From assembly GCF_010727605.1 (NCBI RefSeq), contig NZ_AP022568.1, positions 3,906,001 through 3,970,000 on the forward strand: a stretch of DNA of 64,000 nucleotides, in the 5' to 3' direction. Below are positions 49,834-57,400 of the stretch, piece by piece (the first letter of the stretch is position 1; each line of letters starts with the position of its first letter). The position numbers and the translations under genes are program-made. This DNA is from Mycobacterium simiae. Lineage in GTDB: Bacteria; Actinomycetota; Actinomycetes; Mycobacteriales; Mycobacteriaceae. Below the pieces are notes generated by a model. The model did not search any database, was not told the DNA's origin, and was given only the letters and a program-made list of their open reading frames with translations.

Positions 49834-49854
49834 GACGCTGTGGGTAGCAGCGTC
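49834..49854. promoter_or_regulatory. Inverted repeat in the leader of the VOC gene
   Basis: GACGCTG-TGGGTAG-CAGCGTC is a perfect 7-7-7 inverted repeat ending 21 bases before the VOC gene start. It could be an operator or an RNA hairpin; nothing else identifies it. Confidence 0.3.
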
Positions 49855-49875
49855 ACGGCACGCGAACGGAGAACC

Positions 49876-50274
49876 GTGAAATTCGTCTCAACCCGCATCA
49901 TCACCGCTGACGTCCCGCGCCTCGTCGCCTTTTACGAGATGGTCACCGGCGTCTCGGCGGTGTGGGGCAACGAGTTGTTCGCCGAGATCCCGACGCCGGT
50001 TGGGGTGTTGGCCATCGGCAGCGACAAGACCGTTGCGCTGTTCGGTCGGGGATCGGCCGAACCGGCGGCCAACCGCAGCGCGATCATCGAGTTCATCGTC
50101 GATGACGTCGACGCCGACTATCAACGGCTCCGCGGTCAGGTCGCCCAGATCGTAACCGAGCCGACGACCATGCCCTGGGGCAACCGGGCACTGCTGTTCC
50201 GCGACCCGGACGGCAATCTGGTCAACCTCTTCACGCCGGTCACTGTCGAGGCACGCGCGAAGTTCGGTGTATGA
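49876..50274 (+). CDS. VOC (glyoxalase/dioxygenase-fold) family protein
   Basis: Protein of 132 residues with the paired beta-alpha-beta-beta-beta units of the vicinal oxygen chelate fold: RIITADVPRLVAFYEMVTG at the start and LLFRDPDGNLVNLF at the end, the last being the commonest VOC signature. Metal ligands are not obvious (no His at the first position), so it may be a resistance-type or binding member. The GTG follows CGGAGAA. It lies just outside the ychF-end repeat block. Confidence 0.8.
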   Translation: MKFVSTRIITADVPRLVAFYEMVTGVSAVWGNELFAEIPTPVGVLAIGSDKTVALFGRGSAEPAANRSAIIEFIVDDVDADYQRLRGQVAQIVTEPTTMPWGNRALLFRDPDGNLVNLFTPVTVEARAKFGV

Positions 50275-50285
50275 CCGATCCGGTG

Positions 50286-51176
50286 TCAATCCGATTGTGA
50301 CGCAAGGTCCTTCGCGACCGCAGCAAGAATTTCCGCGGCGTGACTGACGGCAATGAAGTGCCCACCGTCGGTGATCGGGTGCCAGATGGCTTCCGGGGTG
50401 CTGTCAGCGACGGATTTGTTGATGACCTCGGGTACGAGGGTGTCGGAGCTGCCCTGCCAGAAGTGAATCGGCCGCCGCACCTGGGTCAGGTCGAACGGCC
50501 ACGCTTGGTAGAGAAGCGTGGCGTCGACGACGAGTCCTGCCGAACCATGTCGAAAGCACTCGCGGCAGGTTGCCAGGAACGACATCATGACCTCGTCGTC
50601 GTCCAGCACCGCGCGGTCGGCCGCGTTCACCGATTTGATGATCGAGTTCGCGAACTGGTGCTCGAAGTGTTGCGCAGTCGCGCCTAGCAGCCAGTACATC
50701 AGCTTGAGTCCGGGGCGAAAGCCAAGCGCAAGGCGTCCACCGAGGGCGTCCACGCGACTTTGATACTGCGCGGCCCAATTGGCCCCGAATGTGCCGTAGC
50801 TGGCGCCACCGATCGATGCCACGTGGACCAGCCGCATGGGGTCGAGGTACGCGGCGGCGGCCAGGGCAAAAGGGCCGCCCTCAGACCAGCCGGTCACGGC
50901 GAAACGCTGCGCGGCGAAGGAGTCGGCCAGCTGCAGCAGATCGTCGGCCCACGACTTGAAGCTGCGGCCAGGCTGGGGATCGGACGCGCCGATGCCCGGC
51001 CGGTCCGCGCACACGAATCGCAGACCGTTGATCGTGGCGGCCGTATCGAACAGCCTCGCTTCCAGCCGACTCGACGGGCCGCCGTGGTTGTGGAGCACAA
51101 GCGGTCCACTGGGGTCGCCGGCCTCGAGGTAGGTGACGGTCCGGTGGCCGATCGACAGACTGCCTTCGCTGAGCAC
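50286..51176 (-). CDS. Alpha/beta-hydrolase
   Basis: Protein of 296 residues. HGGPSSR near residue 32 forms the oxyanion loop, the nucleophile elbow is G-W-S-E-G-G near 97 and a catalytic His is likely in DGGHF near 270. This is a standard cytosolic alpha/beta-hydrolase of unknown substrate. The GTG at 51176 is preceded by GAGGAGG; a longer start at 51203 lacks this. It converges on the VOC gene with 11 bases between. Confidence 0.8.
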   Translation of the reverse strand: MLSEGSLSIGHRTVTYLEAGDPSGPLVLHNHGGPSSRLEARLFDTAATINGLRFVCADRPGIGASDPQPGRSFKSWADDLLQLADSFAAQRFAVTGWSEGGPFALAAAAYLDPMRLVHVASIGGASYGTFGANWAAQYQSRVDALGGRLALGFRPGLKLMYWLLGATAQHFEHQFANSIIKSVNAADRAVLDDDEVMMSFLATCRECFRHGSAGLVVDATLLYQAWPFDLTQVRRPIHFWQGSSDTLVPEVINKSVADSTPEAIWHPITDGGHFIAVSHAAEILAAVAKDLASQSD

Positions 51177-51307
51177 CTCGCCTCCTCGGCAATCCGCTGG
51201 CAACGTTCACACCACTGGCAGGGTGGCGTCTCGCACTATGCCAAACCGGATGACGGCATGGGGGTTGGAGACTGGCGGTGACGGCGCGAGCCGACCATTG
51301 TGAGGAG

Positions 51308-51670
51308 ATGGCGACGGTAAAGCAGAAGAGACTGTGGGCCCGCACGGTGGCGGCGGGCTGGCTGGCCCTGGCCGCCTGCGGACTGAGCGGCGAGATTGCC
51401 GGTGCCGCCCCGATTCCCGTCCCCGCCAACCACTGGTGCCCTGGTCAGCAATGGGATCCGGCCTGGGGCACCGACTATCACTGGGACTGGAATCAATGCC
51501 ACGACTGGCAAGGCCCGGCGCCGGCCGGGTGGGGACCGTGGGGTCCGCCGCCGCCGTGGGCACCGCCGCCGCCCCCAGCACCGGCCTGGGCGCCGCAGGC
51601 GCATCTGATGTGGAACCCGACAAGGGGCGGGTGGGGGTTCTTCAACAACGGGATATGGACTCCGGTCTGA
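51308..51670 (+). CDS. Small secreted Trp/Pro-rich protein
   Basis: Protein of 120 residues. A basic start and hydrophobic core (~8-35) end in A-G-A-A-P, a likely signal peptidase I site; an earlier L-A-A-C could instead act as a lipobox. The mature part is rich in Trp, Pro and Asp, with two cysteines (HWCPG and NQCHD) that could pair and a Pro-rich stretch near 75-95. Similar short secreted proteins are common in mycobacteria with no known function. The ATG follows TGAGGAG. Confidence 0.72.
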   Translation: MATVKQKRLWARTVAAGWLALAACGLSGEIAGAAPIPVPANHWCPGQQWDPAWGTDYHWDWNQCHDWQGPAPAGWGPWGPPPPWAPPPPPAPAWAPQAHLMWNPTRGGWGFFNNGIWTPV

Positions 51671-51715
51671 CGCCACGCGGGTTTCCGATTGTCGCTTCAC
51701 ATTCACCACCTCCAG

Positions 51716-51732
51716 TACTACCGTCGGTAGTA
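51716..51732. promoter_or_regulatory. TetR-like operator palindrome
   Basis: TACTACCG-T-CGGTAGTA is a perfect 17-bp palindrome 20 bases before the VOC gene start at 51753. The size and position suit a TetR-family repressor site. No TetR gene lies nearby, so the regulator would be encoded elsewhere. Confidence 0.5.
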
Positions 51733-51752
51733 ATCGGCTTCGTGGGGGAGGC

Positions 51753-52307
51753 ATGATGCGCTGGCGCGGCGTGAGTCACGTGGAGTTCGCGGTGCTCGAC
51801 TACGACCGCTCGATCGCCTTCTACGACGCATTGTTCGGCTGGCTGGGGTACAGCAGTTTCTCCTCGATGAACATGGAATACCAGTCGGTGTACTACATGA
51901 CGCGAAACGTCAACCCGCACAGCTACATCGGCGTACAACCGGCGCGTACCGGCAAGAAATTGACACACAGCGACCAGGCGGTGGGAATCAACCACATTGC
52001 GCTGTGGGCGCGCAGCCGAACAGAGGTCGACCGTTTTCATACGGATTTCCTGATCGATCGCGACATCCCGGTGACCGACGCACCAAAGCGGTACCCGCAA
52101 TATTGGCCGGGCTACTACGCCGTGTTCTTCGACGACCCGGTGAACGGCATTCATTGGGAACTGGCGTGGATTCCGAAAGTCCCTACACCACTCCAACTTT
52201 GGGATTTTTATCGCGCAATCCGCGGTTTCGCCAGCGGCCGGGCGGATCTGGCGCGCACGGTACCTGGGGTGCTGCTGCAGGCGCGGCGGACGTTGCCGCA
52301 TCGGTAA
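51753..52307 (+). CDS. VOC family protein (glyoxalase/bleomycin-resistance type)
   Basis: Protein of 184 residues. The first VOC module starts GVSHVEFAVLDYDRSIAFYDALF and the second INHIALWARSRTEVDRFH, each with a metal-position His (VSHVEF and INHIAL); NGIHWELAW near 140 supplies the usual acidic ligand. A metal-dependent activity is therefore plausible. ATG codons at 51753 and 51756 follow a GGGGGAGG site. A palindromic operator lies immediately upstream, so expression is probably inducible. Confidence 0.82.
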   Translation: MMRWRGVSHVEFAVLDYDRSIAFYDALFGWLGYSSFSSMNMEYQSVYYMTRNVNPHSYIGVQPARTGKKLTHSDQAVGINHIALWARSRTEVDRFHTDFLIDRDIPVTDAPKRYPQYWPGYYAVFFDDPVNGIHWELAWIPKVPTPLQLWDFYRAIRGFASGRADLARTVPGVLLQARRTLPHR

Positions 52308-52343
52308 GCGGCCCGCGCGGCGCTCGCCGGGCTACAGTGAGGC

Positions 52344-52703
52344 GTGGTCCGTAACGACGGCACCCCGACGCCTGGAGAACCCGATGCCCGAGCCGCGGCG
52401 ATGAACAAGCGCGAGGAAGACCTCGAGCTGTGGGAGTCCCAACTCGAACGACGTGAGTTCCTGCTCCGCCGTCGGGACAAAGTGGCCGACCAGCGCGACC
52501 GGATTGCCGACGAGCGTGAGCTCGAGGCGGACAAGCGCGAGAAGCTCGCCGACGAACGGGAAGGGACGGCGGCCGAGCGGGAACGCGAGCGCCTACGACG
52601 CGTCGACGAACGCGTCGATCGTGAGGCGGCGCGAGCCCGCCGGGAGCAGGCTGACGTGGACCGCCAGATGATCGAGGGCGAACCAGGCCGCGACGACGGC
52701 TGA
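52344..52703 (+). CDS. Charged coiled-coil protein
   Basis: Protein of 119 residues, nearly all predicted coiled coil from residue 20 on. It is dominated by Arg, Glu, Asp and Ala with heptad-like RDKVADQRDRIADE and ELEADKREKLADE repeats. No signal, membrane helix or catalytic motif is seen. A TACAGT hexamer (52333-52338) lies directly before the GTG, supporting a real leaderless gene. The function is unknown; the charged repeats make database hits unreliable. Confidence 0.65.
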   Translation: MVRNDGTPTPGEPDARAAAMNKREEDLELWESQLERREFLLRRRDKVADQRDRIADERELEADKREKLADEREGTAAERERERLRRVDERVDREAARARREQADVDRQMIEGEPGRDDG

Positions 52704-52795
52704 ACCGTTTTGTGAAATATGCATTCCTGTTACTTATTTGCGCCAAGTGCGGCACAGGTCATTATGTAATTTACACGTGATGCGGACCACAAAGT

Positions 52796-52824
52796 TTGGA
52801 TCGCTAACGATGAGTTGCTAGTGT
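52796..52824 (+). promoter_or_regulatory. Predicted promoter of the NlpC/P60-like gene
   Basis: A -35-like TTGGAT (52796-52801), a 17-base spacer and a -10 TAGTGT (52819-52824) place +1 at about 52831, two bases before the ATG at 52833. The surrounding DNA is markedly AT-rich for this window. Confidence 0.5.
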
Positions 52825-52832
52825 CCCTGCGC

Positions 52833-53372
52833 ATGTTTGTTCTCGAAACATTGGTGTCGCTGATCAACCAAGTCTCAGGGACGCCTTATATTCCGGGTGG
52901 AGATTCCCCCGCCGGTACCGATTGCTCTGGACTTGTTTCATGGGTTGTAAATGCCGCAACCGACCGTCCGGTATTCGGGAATCGATTTAATACTGGAAAC
53001 GAAGAATCCGCCTTGTTGGCACGCGGCTTCCAATATGGAACGGCCCCCAACGCGTTGGTTGTTGGCTGGAACGGGGGCCACACCGCGGTGACGCTGCCGG
53101 ACGGAACCCCGGTATCCAGTGGTGAACGCGGCGGGGTGCGCATCGGTGGTGCCGGCGCCTACCAGCCCGGATTCACCCACCATATGTTCTTGCCGATGCC
53201 GCCGGAGGGGGAGGGTCCGCAGCTGCCGCCGCCGGACGCGCCTCCGCCGCCGCCGGACGCGCCTCCGCCGCCGCCGGACGCGCCGCTCGTCTTGGTCGAT
53301 TCGGTCGTACCGGCGCCGGCGCCGGCTCCAGAATTGTCACCGCCCGGTGACCCCGCAATTCCGCACCCCTAA
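52833..53372 (+). CDS. NlpC/P60-like cysteine peptidase with Pro-rich tail
   Basis: Protein of 179 residues. The papain-like domain has the catalytic Cys in GTDCSGLVS near residue 34 and a likely His in GGHTAV near 88, the pattern of peptidoglycan endopeptidases, including the N-terminal domain of mycobacteriophage lysins. No signal peptide is evident, which also fits a phage-derived lysin. The C-terminal ~50 residues are Pro/Ala/Asp-rich with tandem PPPDAPP units. The AT-rich start region and lower GC suggest horizontal origin. The ATG at 52833 fits a leaderless promoter. Confidence 0.72.
   Translation: MFVLETLVSLINQVSGTPYIPGGDSPAGTDCSGLVSWVVNAATDRPVFGNRFNTGNEESALLARGFQYGTAPNALVVGWNGGHTAVTLPDGTPVSSGERGGVRIGGAGAYQPGFTHHMFLPMPPEGEGPQLPPPDAPPPPPDAPPPPPDAPLVLVDSVVPAPAPAPELSPPGDPAIPHP
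53226..53282 (+). repeat. 21-bp tandem repeat in the NlpC/P60-like gene
   Basis: About 2.7 near-perfect copies of a 21-base unit encode PPPDAPP. In-frame unit gain or loss would change the length of the proline-rich tail. Confidence 0.75.
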
Positions 53373-53725
53373 GAATTACGACGTGTCGACAACAAATAGC
53401 ACGATCAATCTTGATTTCTCTGCTGGCATTTGTCCGACCCTGGGAGTGAAGTAGTCGCGATGCGGCGGCTGGTGTGGGATTCGTCACAACCCGCCGGGGG
53501 CGTAAATGAGATTTGCGCACAATCATGAGCGAAGTCCGCCCAGCTGTCTATTGAGATGTCTGGGCGGACTTTGCTGTCGGATAGCAAAAGATTTAGTCCG
53601 TCAAAACCGGGATTTCACTCCTGTTCCGGCGAGCCGCCACCCGCCCGGGGCGCCGTATATCCTGTCGCTGCCCGCGATAGTCGGGCGACGGAATGCACTG
53701 GGCTGCGAGTACGAGCGGGGAGCGG
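53373..53725. other. 353-bp AT-rich intergenic stretch
   Basis: No convincing gene was found. It is AT-richer than its surroundings up to about 53600 and holds a perfect 12-bp hairpin at 53532-53571. Short ORFs here have no coding character. Confidence 0.6.
53532..53571. terminator. Strong hairpin after the NlpC/P60-like gene
   Basis: AAGTCCGCCCAG and its exact complement CTGGGCGGACTT form a 12-bp stem around a 16-base loop. A-rich and T-rich ends flank it on each side, so it could terminate in both directions. It is 160 bases after the stop codon, so it may instead mark a mobile or phage-derived boundary. Confidence 0.6.
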
Positions 53726-54049
53726 ATGATCTTCATCGTCGTCAAGTTCGAGACCAAACCGGAGTGGACCGACCGCTGGCCGGACCTGGTCGCCTCCTTC
53801 ACCGCGGCCACCCGCGCCGAGGAGGGCAACCTGTGGTTCGAGTGGTCGCGCAGCCTGGAAAACCCCGCCGAGTACGTCTTGGTCGAGGGCTTCCGCGACG
53901 GCGATGCCGGCCGCGTCCACGTCACCAGCGAGCACTTCAAGCAGGCGCTGGAAGAGCTGCCGCCGGCGCTGCAGTCCACCCCCAAAATCATCAGTCAGAC
54001 GATCGACGCCACCGGCTGGTCGGAGATGGGCGAGATGCGGGTCGGCTAG
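53726..54049 (+). CDS. ABM-domain protein (putative quinol monooxygenase)
   Basis: Protein of 107 residues with the ferredoxin-like ABM fold: MIFIVVKFETKPEW at the start, EEGNLWFEWSRS near 40 and YVLVEGFRDGDA near 57, ending in a HFKQALEELP helix. Such dimeric proteins act as cofactor-free monooxygenases or as heme or quinol-related enzymes. The ATG at 53726 begins at the first strand; an upstream in-frame ATG at 53693 adds no fold. Its stop overlaps the stop of the convergent YiiX-like gene. Confidence 0.78.
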   Translation: MIFIVVKFETKPEWTDRWPDLVASFTAATRAEEGNLWFEWSRSLENPAEYVLVEGFRDGDAGRVHVTSEHFKQALEELPPALQSTPKIISQTIDATGWSEMGEMRVG

Positions 54050-54768
54050 CTTAAGCCCACCGCAACCTCGATTTCCTCGCCCAACACGTACCCGGGCGCC
54101 AGCGGCAGGGTGTCGCCGCTCCAAAACGAGCCCGGGTCAAAGTAGTTCGAGTACTTCTCGGTTTTCAGCAACCCCATCTCCTCGTAGGTGATGGCCACCG
54201 TCTCCGCGCAGTATGCGGTTTCCAGGCCGAGGCGCTGTCGTTGCTTGCGGCGTTGCGTGGATTCGCGAACTTTCTTGTCTACGAAGGGAATTCCTTGTAT
54301 CCAGTCGTAGGCGGTCGGCAGCCGACCGCGCAACCATCGGCCGGTCAGCCGAGCGGTCGTGGGGAACGCGGTCCCGTCCATGCGCGCGATCACCCGCAGT
54401 AGCGTGTTCTCCTGCTCGCGGGTGGGATGCGGCGTCAGCTGACGCAGCCAGCATCGCTGGTGGTAGCGCTGCGCCCACTGCAGGACGGCTTGATGCAGGT
54501 CGTTGAGTTGCACGCCACGGTGATTGGTGCCGGTCCACAAGTCGACGAGCTTGTCGCCCAGCTCGGCATGCCAGATCAGTGGCGGCAGGTCGTCGATGGC
54601 CACCGTCATCCCGACGTGGTTCACCGGGCTGTTGGTCAGGGTCTGAATAGCGCGATCCGGTCCGGACCCGCCGCGAAACAGCCAGAGGTCGCCGGTGCGC
54701 GTTTCATTCAGCGCTTGTTCCAATGTCAGCATGTAAGTCCGTTCAGCACAGAGGATTTCGATACGCAT
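54046..54768 (-). CDS. YiiX-type permuted NlpC/P60-like cysteine hydrolase (putative)
   Basis: Protein of 240 residues. GDLWLFRGGSG near 25-36, SPVNHVGMTV with a candidate His near 52, and a late AYCAETVAITYEE with a candidate Cys near 190 give the His-then-Cys order of circularly permuted papain-fold hydrolases. The middle is helical and basic. The assignment is by pattern only. An alternative ATG at 54732 would shorten it by 12 residues. It has no signal peptide, so it is probably intracellular, acting on lipids or peptides. Confidence 0.55.
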   Translation of the reverse strand: MRIEILCAERTYMLTLEQALNETRTGDLWLFRGGSGPDRAIQTLTNSPVNHVGMTVAIDDLPPLIWHAELGDKLVDLWTGTNHRGVQLNDLHQAVLQWAQRYHQRCWLRQLTPHPTREQENTLLRVIARMDGTAFPTTARLTGRWLRGRLPTAYDWIQGIPFVDKKVRESTQRRKQRQRLGLETAYCAETVAITYEEMGLLKTEKYSNYFDPGSFWSGDTLPLAPGYVLGEEIEVAVGLS

Positions 54769-54863
54769 CGGTCATCGAGTAAGCACTTTTCAGTGGTGGA
54801 CAGTACGTGGCTCCGGGCGACCTCGTTGCGGCAAATGTCCATAGCGGTAATAGCGTGTCAATT

Positions 54864-55028
54864 ATGCGCAGCATTTGGAAGTGGATCGGGCTGGCCGGCG
54901 TTGCCGGTGTCGTCGCCGGCGGTGCGCTGGTGGTCCGCGACCAACGCAAACGGCGTGCCTACACTCCCGACGAAATTCGCGCCAGGCTGCATCAGCGATT
55001 GGCCGAGTCCAATGGGCAGGGCCCTTAG
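54864..55028 (+). CDS. Small single-helix membrane protein
   Basis: Protein of 54 residues with one hydrophobic helix (~5-25, Gly/Ala/Val-rich) and a basic tail [25 protein letters not shown] hexamer at 54851-54856 lies 7-8 bases before the ATG, supporting a leaderless gene. In-frame GTG codons at 54855 and 54807 are alternatives. Its stop overlaps that of the convergent cyclase by 4 bases. The function is unknown. Confidence 0.6.
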   Translation: MRSIWKWIGLAGVAGVVAGGALVVRDQRKRRAYTPDEIRARLHQRLAESNGQGP

Positions 55029-55843
55029 CCCGGGCCCGGGTCGGCAGCCACCGCGAACAACCGATGGCGGCCCGAAAACCCCTTCAACTCGACGTCGCGC
55101 CCGTCGTCGAACGTGACGTCGGCGCGATCGCTCAGCGCGTCGCGCACCGGTTTGCTGACCAAAATCTCGCCGCCAACCGCCTGCGCAGCAACCCGCGCGG
55201 CCATGGCGACGTTGCGACCGAATAGGTCATCGCCGCGGCGCACCGAACGCCCCATGTGGATGCCGATTCGAACTCGAATAGCGTTGTGCCGCTTACGCTT
55301 TGCATCCCTGCGCAGCGCGTTCTGCAGGTCGGCGGCGCAGCGCACCGCCTGCTCGGGACGGGAGAAGGCGATCATGAAACCGTCGCCCTGACTCTTGACC
55401 ACATGGCCGCAATGGCGCTTGACCAAACCGGAGACGAGCTTGTCGTGCGAGGCGATCAGCTTGACCCACGCACGGTCGCCGATGCGTTCGTTGAGCGCCG
55501 TGGATTCCTCGATGTCAGAGAACAGAATCACCACCCGGCCGTCCGGCGTGACCCGGGCCAGGTCGGGCCGCTCGACCTCAGCCCAGTCGGCAAGTTCTTC
55601 GATCGATCCGCGCACCGCCGCGCCGAAGCCCTCCTTGCGCATGACGTTCGCCGTGTTCCACACCGTCTTGACGGCCTCGCGGCCGCCGGAGATCAGCCAG
55701 TTTCGTGTGTCGGCACGCTGCCTCAACTCCTCGGCCTCCGCCTGGCTACGGACCAGCAACCGCCACAGCACCGCGAGCGCGCCGGCCTCGACCACGACGA
55801 TCCCCATCAACGTGTAAACCGCGATATGCAGCGCGTCGCCCAC
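55025..55843 (-). CDS. Class III adenylate cyclase (intact Rv1120c-like)
   Basis: Protein of 272 residues. One N-terminal membrane helix (~7-28), a short helical linker, then a single cyclase domain with FSDIEEST (metal Asp) near 108, [11 protein letters not shown] (Lys and second Asp) near 150 and [13 protein letters not shown] with the transition-state Asn and Arg near 215. All catalytic residues are present. The M. tuberculosis counterpart is, from memory, truncated, so this copy may show the ancestral, active form. Confidence 0.85.
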   Translation of the reverse strand: MGDALHIAVYTLMGIVVVEAGALAVLWRLLVRSQAEAEELRQRADTRNWLISGGREAVKTVWNTANVMRKEGFGAAVRGSIEELADWAEVERPDLARVTPDGRVVILFSDIEESTALNERIGDRAWVKLIASHDKLVSGLVKRHCGHVVKSQGDGFMIAFSRPEQAVRCAADLQNALRRDAKRKRHNAIRVRIGIHMGRSVRRGDDLFGRNVAMAARVAAQAVGGEILVSKPVRDALSDRADVTFDDGRDVELKGFSGRHRLFAVAADPGPG

Positions 55844-55975
55844 ACAGGCATCCTCGCAAAGCCCACCATTGGCTCAGGTTGTCGGGCCTATAGGCAGTGT
55901 CTAGGGTTGATGATGGACGCCTCGGGGATAGTGAATCTCAAGAAACCGATCAGGTGATTTTTGGGAGGTTCGGTC

Positions 55976-57385
55976 TTGGCCGAAGACGGTGGGCGTTCGT
56001 CGAATCTCATGGTGATCTTCGGGATCACCGGGGACCTGGCTCGCAAGATGACGTTTCGGGCCCTTTACCGGTTGGAATACCGCGGCTTGCTGGACTGCCC
56101 GGTCCTGGGTGTAGCCAGCGACGACATCACGGTGGACCAACTCGTCGAGCGCGCGCACAAGGCCATCGCCGACGCCGGCGAAAAGATCGACGACACAGTG
56201 TTCAAGCGGTTCGCCGGACGACTGAGTTACGTGCACGGCGACGTCACCGACAGCACCCTGTACGACACGCTGGCCGAGACCATCGGGTCGGACTACCGGC
56301 CGCTGTACTACCTGGAAATGCCGCCCTCGTTGTTCGCGCCGATCGTGGAAAACCTCGGGCGGGCGGGTCTGCTGGGACGGGCGCACGTTGCCGTGGAGAA
56401 GCCGTTCGGCCACGACCTGCAGTCGGCGCGCGAGTTGAACGGGCGGCTGCGGGCGGTGCTGGAGGAAGACCAGATCCTGCGGGTGGACCACTTCCTGGGC
56501 AAACAGCCGGTGGTGGAACTCGAATGCTTGCGGTTCGCCAACCAGGCGCTGGCCTCGTTGTGGGATCGTCAGAGCGTGTCGCAGATCCACATCACGATGG
56601 CTGAGGACTTCGGTGTGGAGGACCGCGGCAAGTTCTACGACGCGGTCGGCACGCTGCGCGACGTCGTGCAGAATCACCTGCTGCAGGTGCTCGCGCTGGT
56701 GGCGATGGAACCGCCGGTCGGCCACAGCGGCGACGACCTCAACGACAAGAAGTACGAGGTTTTTCGGGCCATGCCGGCGGTGAATCCCGGGCACTGCGTG
56801 CGAGGTCAGTACCGTGGCTACACCGACGTGCCGGGTGTGGCCAAAGACTCGAAGACCGAGACGTTCATCGCGCTGCGGACCGAGATCGACAACTGGCGTT
56901 GGTCCGGCGTGCCGATCTTCCTGCGGGCGGGAAAAGCGTTGGCGGAGAGGGTAACCGAGGTTCGGCTGTTCTTGCATCGGGTCCCCCGGCTGGCGTTCCT
57001 CAACCACAAGGGGCCGGCCGAACCCAACCAGCTGGTGTTGCGCATCGACCCGGACCCCGGGATGCGCTTGCAGATATCCGCTCAGGTTGGCGACGCATTT
57101 CGGGACGTTCATCTGGATTCCGAATTCGCCACCGATCTGGGCGAAGCAGAGCGGCCTTATGAACTGCTGTTTCAGGCCGCGCTGGCCGGCGACCACCAGT
57201 TGTTTGCGCGAGAGGACAGCATCGAGGAAACGTGGCGCATCGTTGCGCCTTTGCTGGACAAACCAAGTGACATCCATCCCTACGAGCCGGGATCCTGGGG
57301 GCCCGAGTCCGCGCAGTCGCTATTGCCCGGTCGCCGCCGTTGGCAGGAGCCGTGGATGCCGACGAACACGAACGCCGCACAGTAA
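55976..57385 (+). CDS. zwf: Glucose-6-phosphate dehydrogenase
   Basis: Protein of 469 residues. The dinucleotide motif FGITGDLARK lies near residue 20 and the substrate/catalytic signature RVDHFLGK near 172. It makes 6-phosphogluconolactone and NADPH in the pentose phosphate pathway. A TTG at 55976 preceded 7 bases upstream by GGGAGG is the likely start. gnd2 follows after 15 bases, so the oxidative pathway steps form an operon. Confidence 0.93.
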   Translation: MAEDGGRSSNLMVIFGITGDLARKMTFRALYRLEYRGLLDCPVLGVASDDITVDQLVERAHKAIADAGEKIDDTVFKRFAGRLSYVHGDVTDSTLYDTLAETIGSDYRPLYYLEMPPSLFAPIVENLGRAGLLGRAHVAVEKPFGHDLQSARELNGRLRAVLEEDQILRVDHFLGKQPVVELECLRFANQALASLWDRQSVSQIHITMAEDFGVEDRGKFYDAVGTLRDVVQNHLLQVLALVAMEPPVGHSGDDLNDKKYEVFRAMPAVNPGHCVRGQYRGYTDVPGVAKDSKTETFIALRTEIDNWRWSGVPIFLRAGKALAERVTEVRLFLHRVPRLAFLNHKGPAEPNQLVLRIDPDPGMRLQISAQVGDAFRDVHLDSEFATDLGEAERPYELLFQAALAGDHQLFAREDSIEETWRIVAPLLDKPSDIHPYEPGSWGPESAQSLLPGRRRWQEPWMPTNTNAAQ

Positions 57386-57400
57386 GGAGACCGGAGACAA

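Noticed and set aside
53405..53587. A 60-codon minus-strand ORF spanning the hairpin region
   Set aside because: It has no ribosome site or recognisable motif and runs through the hairpin; composition looks random.
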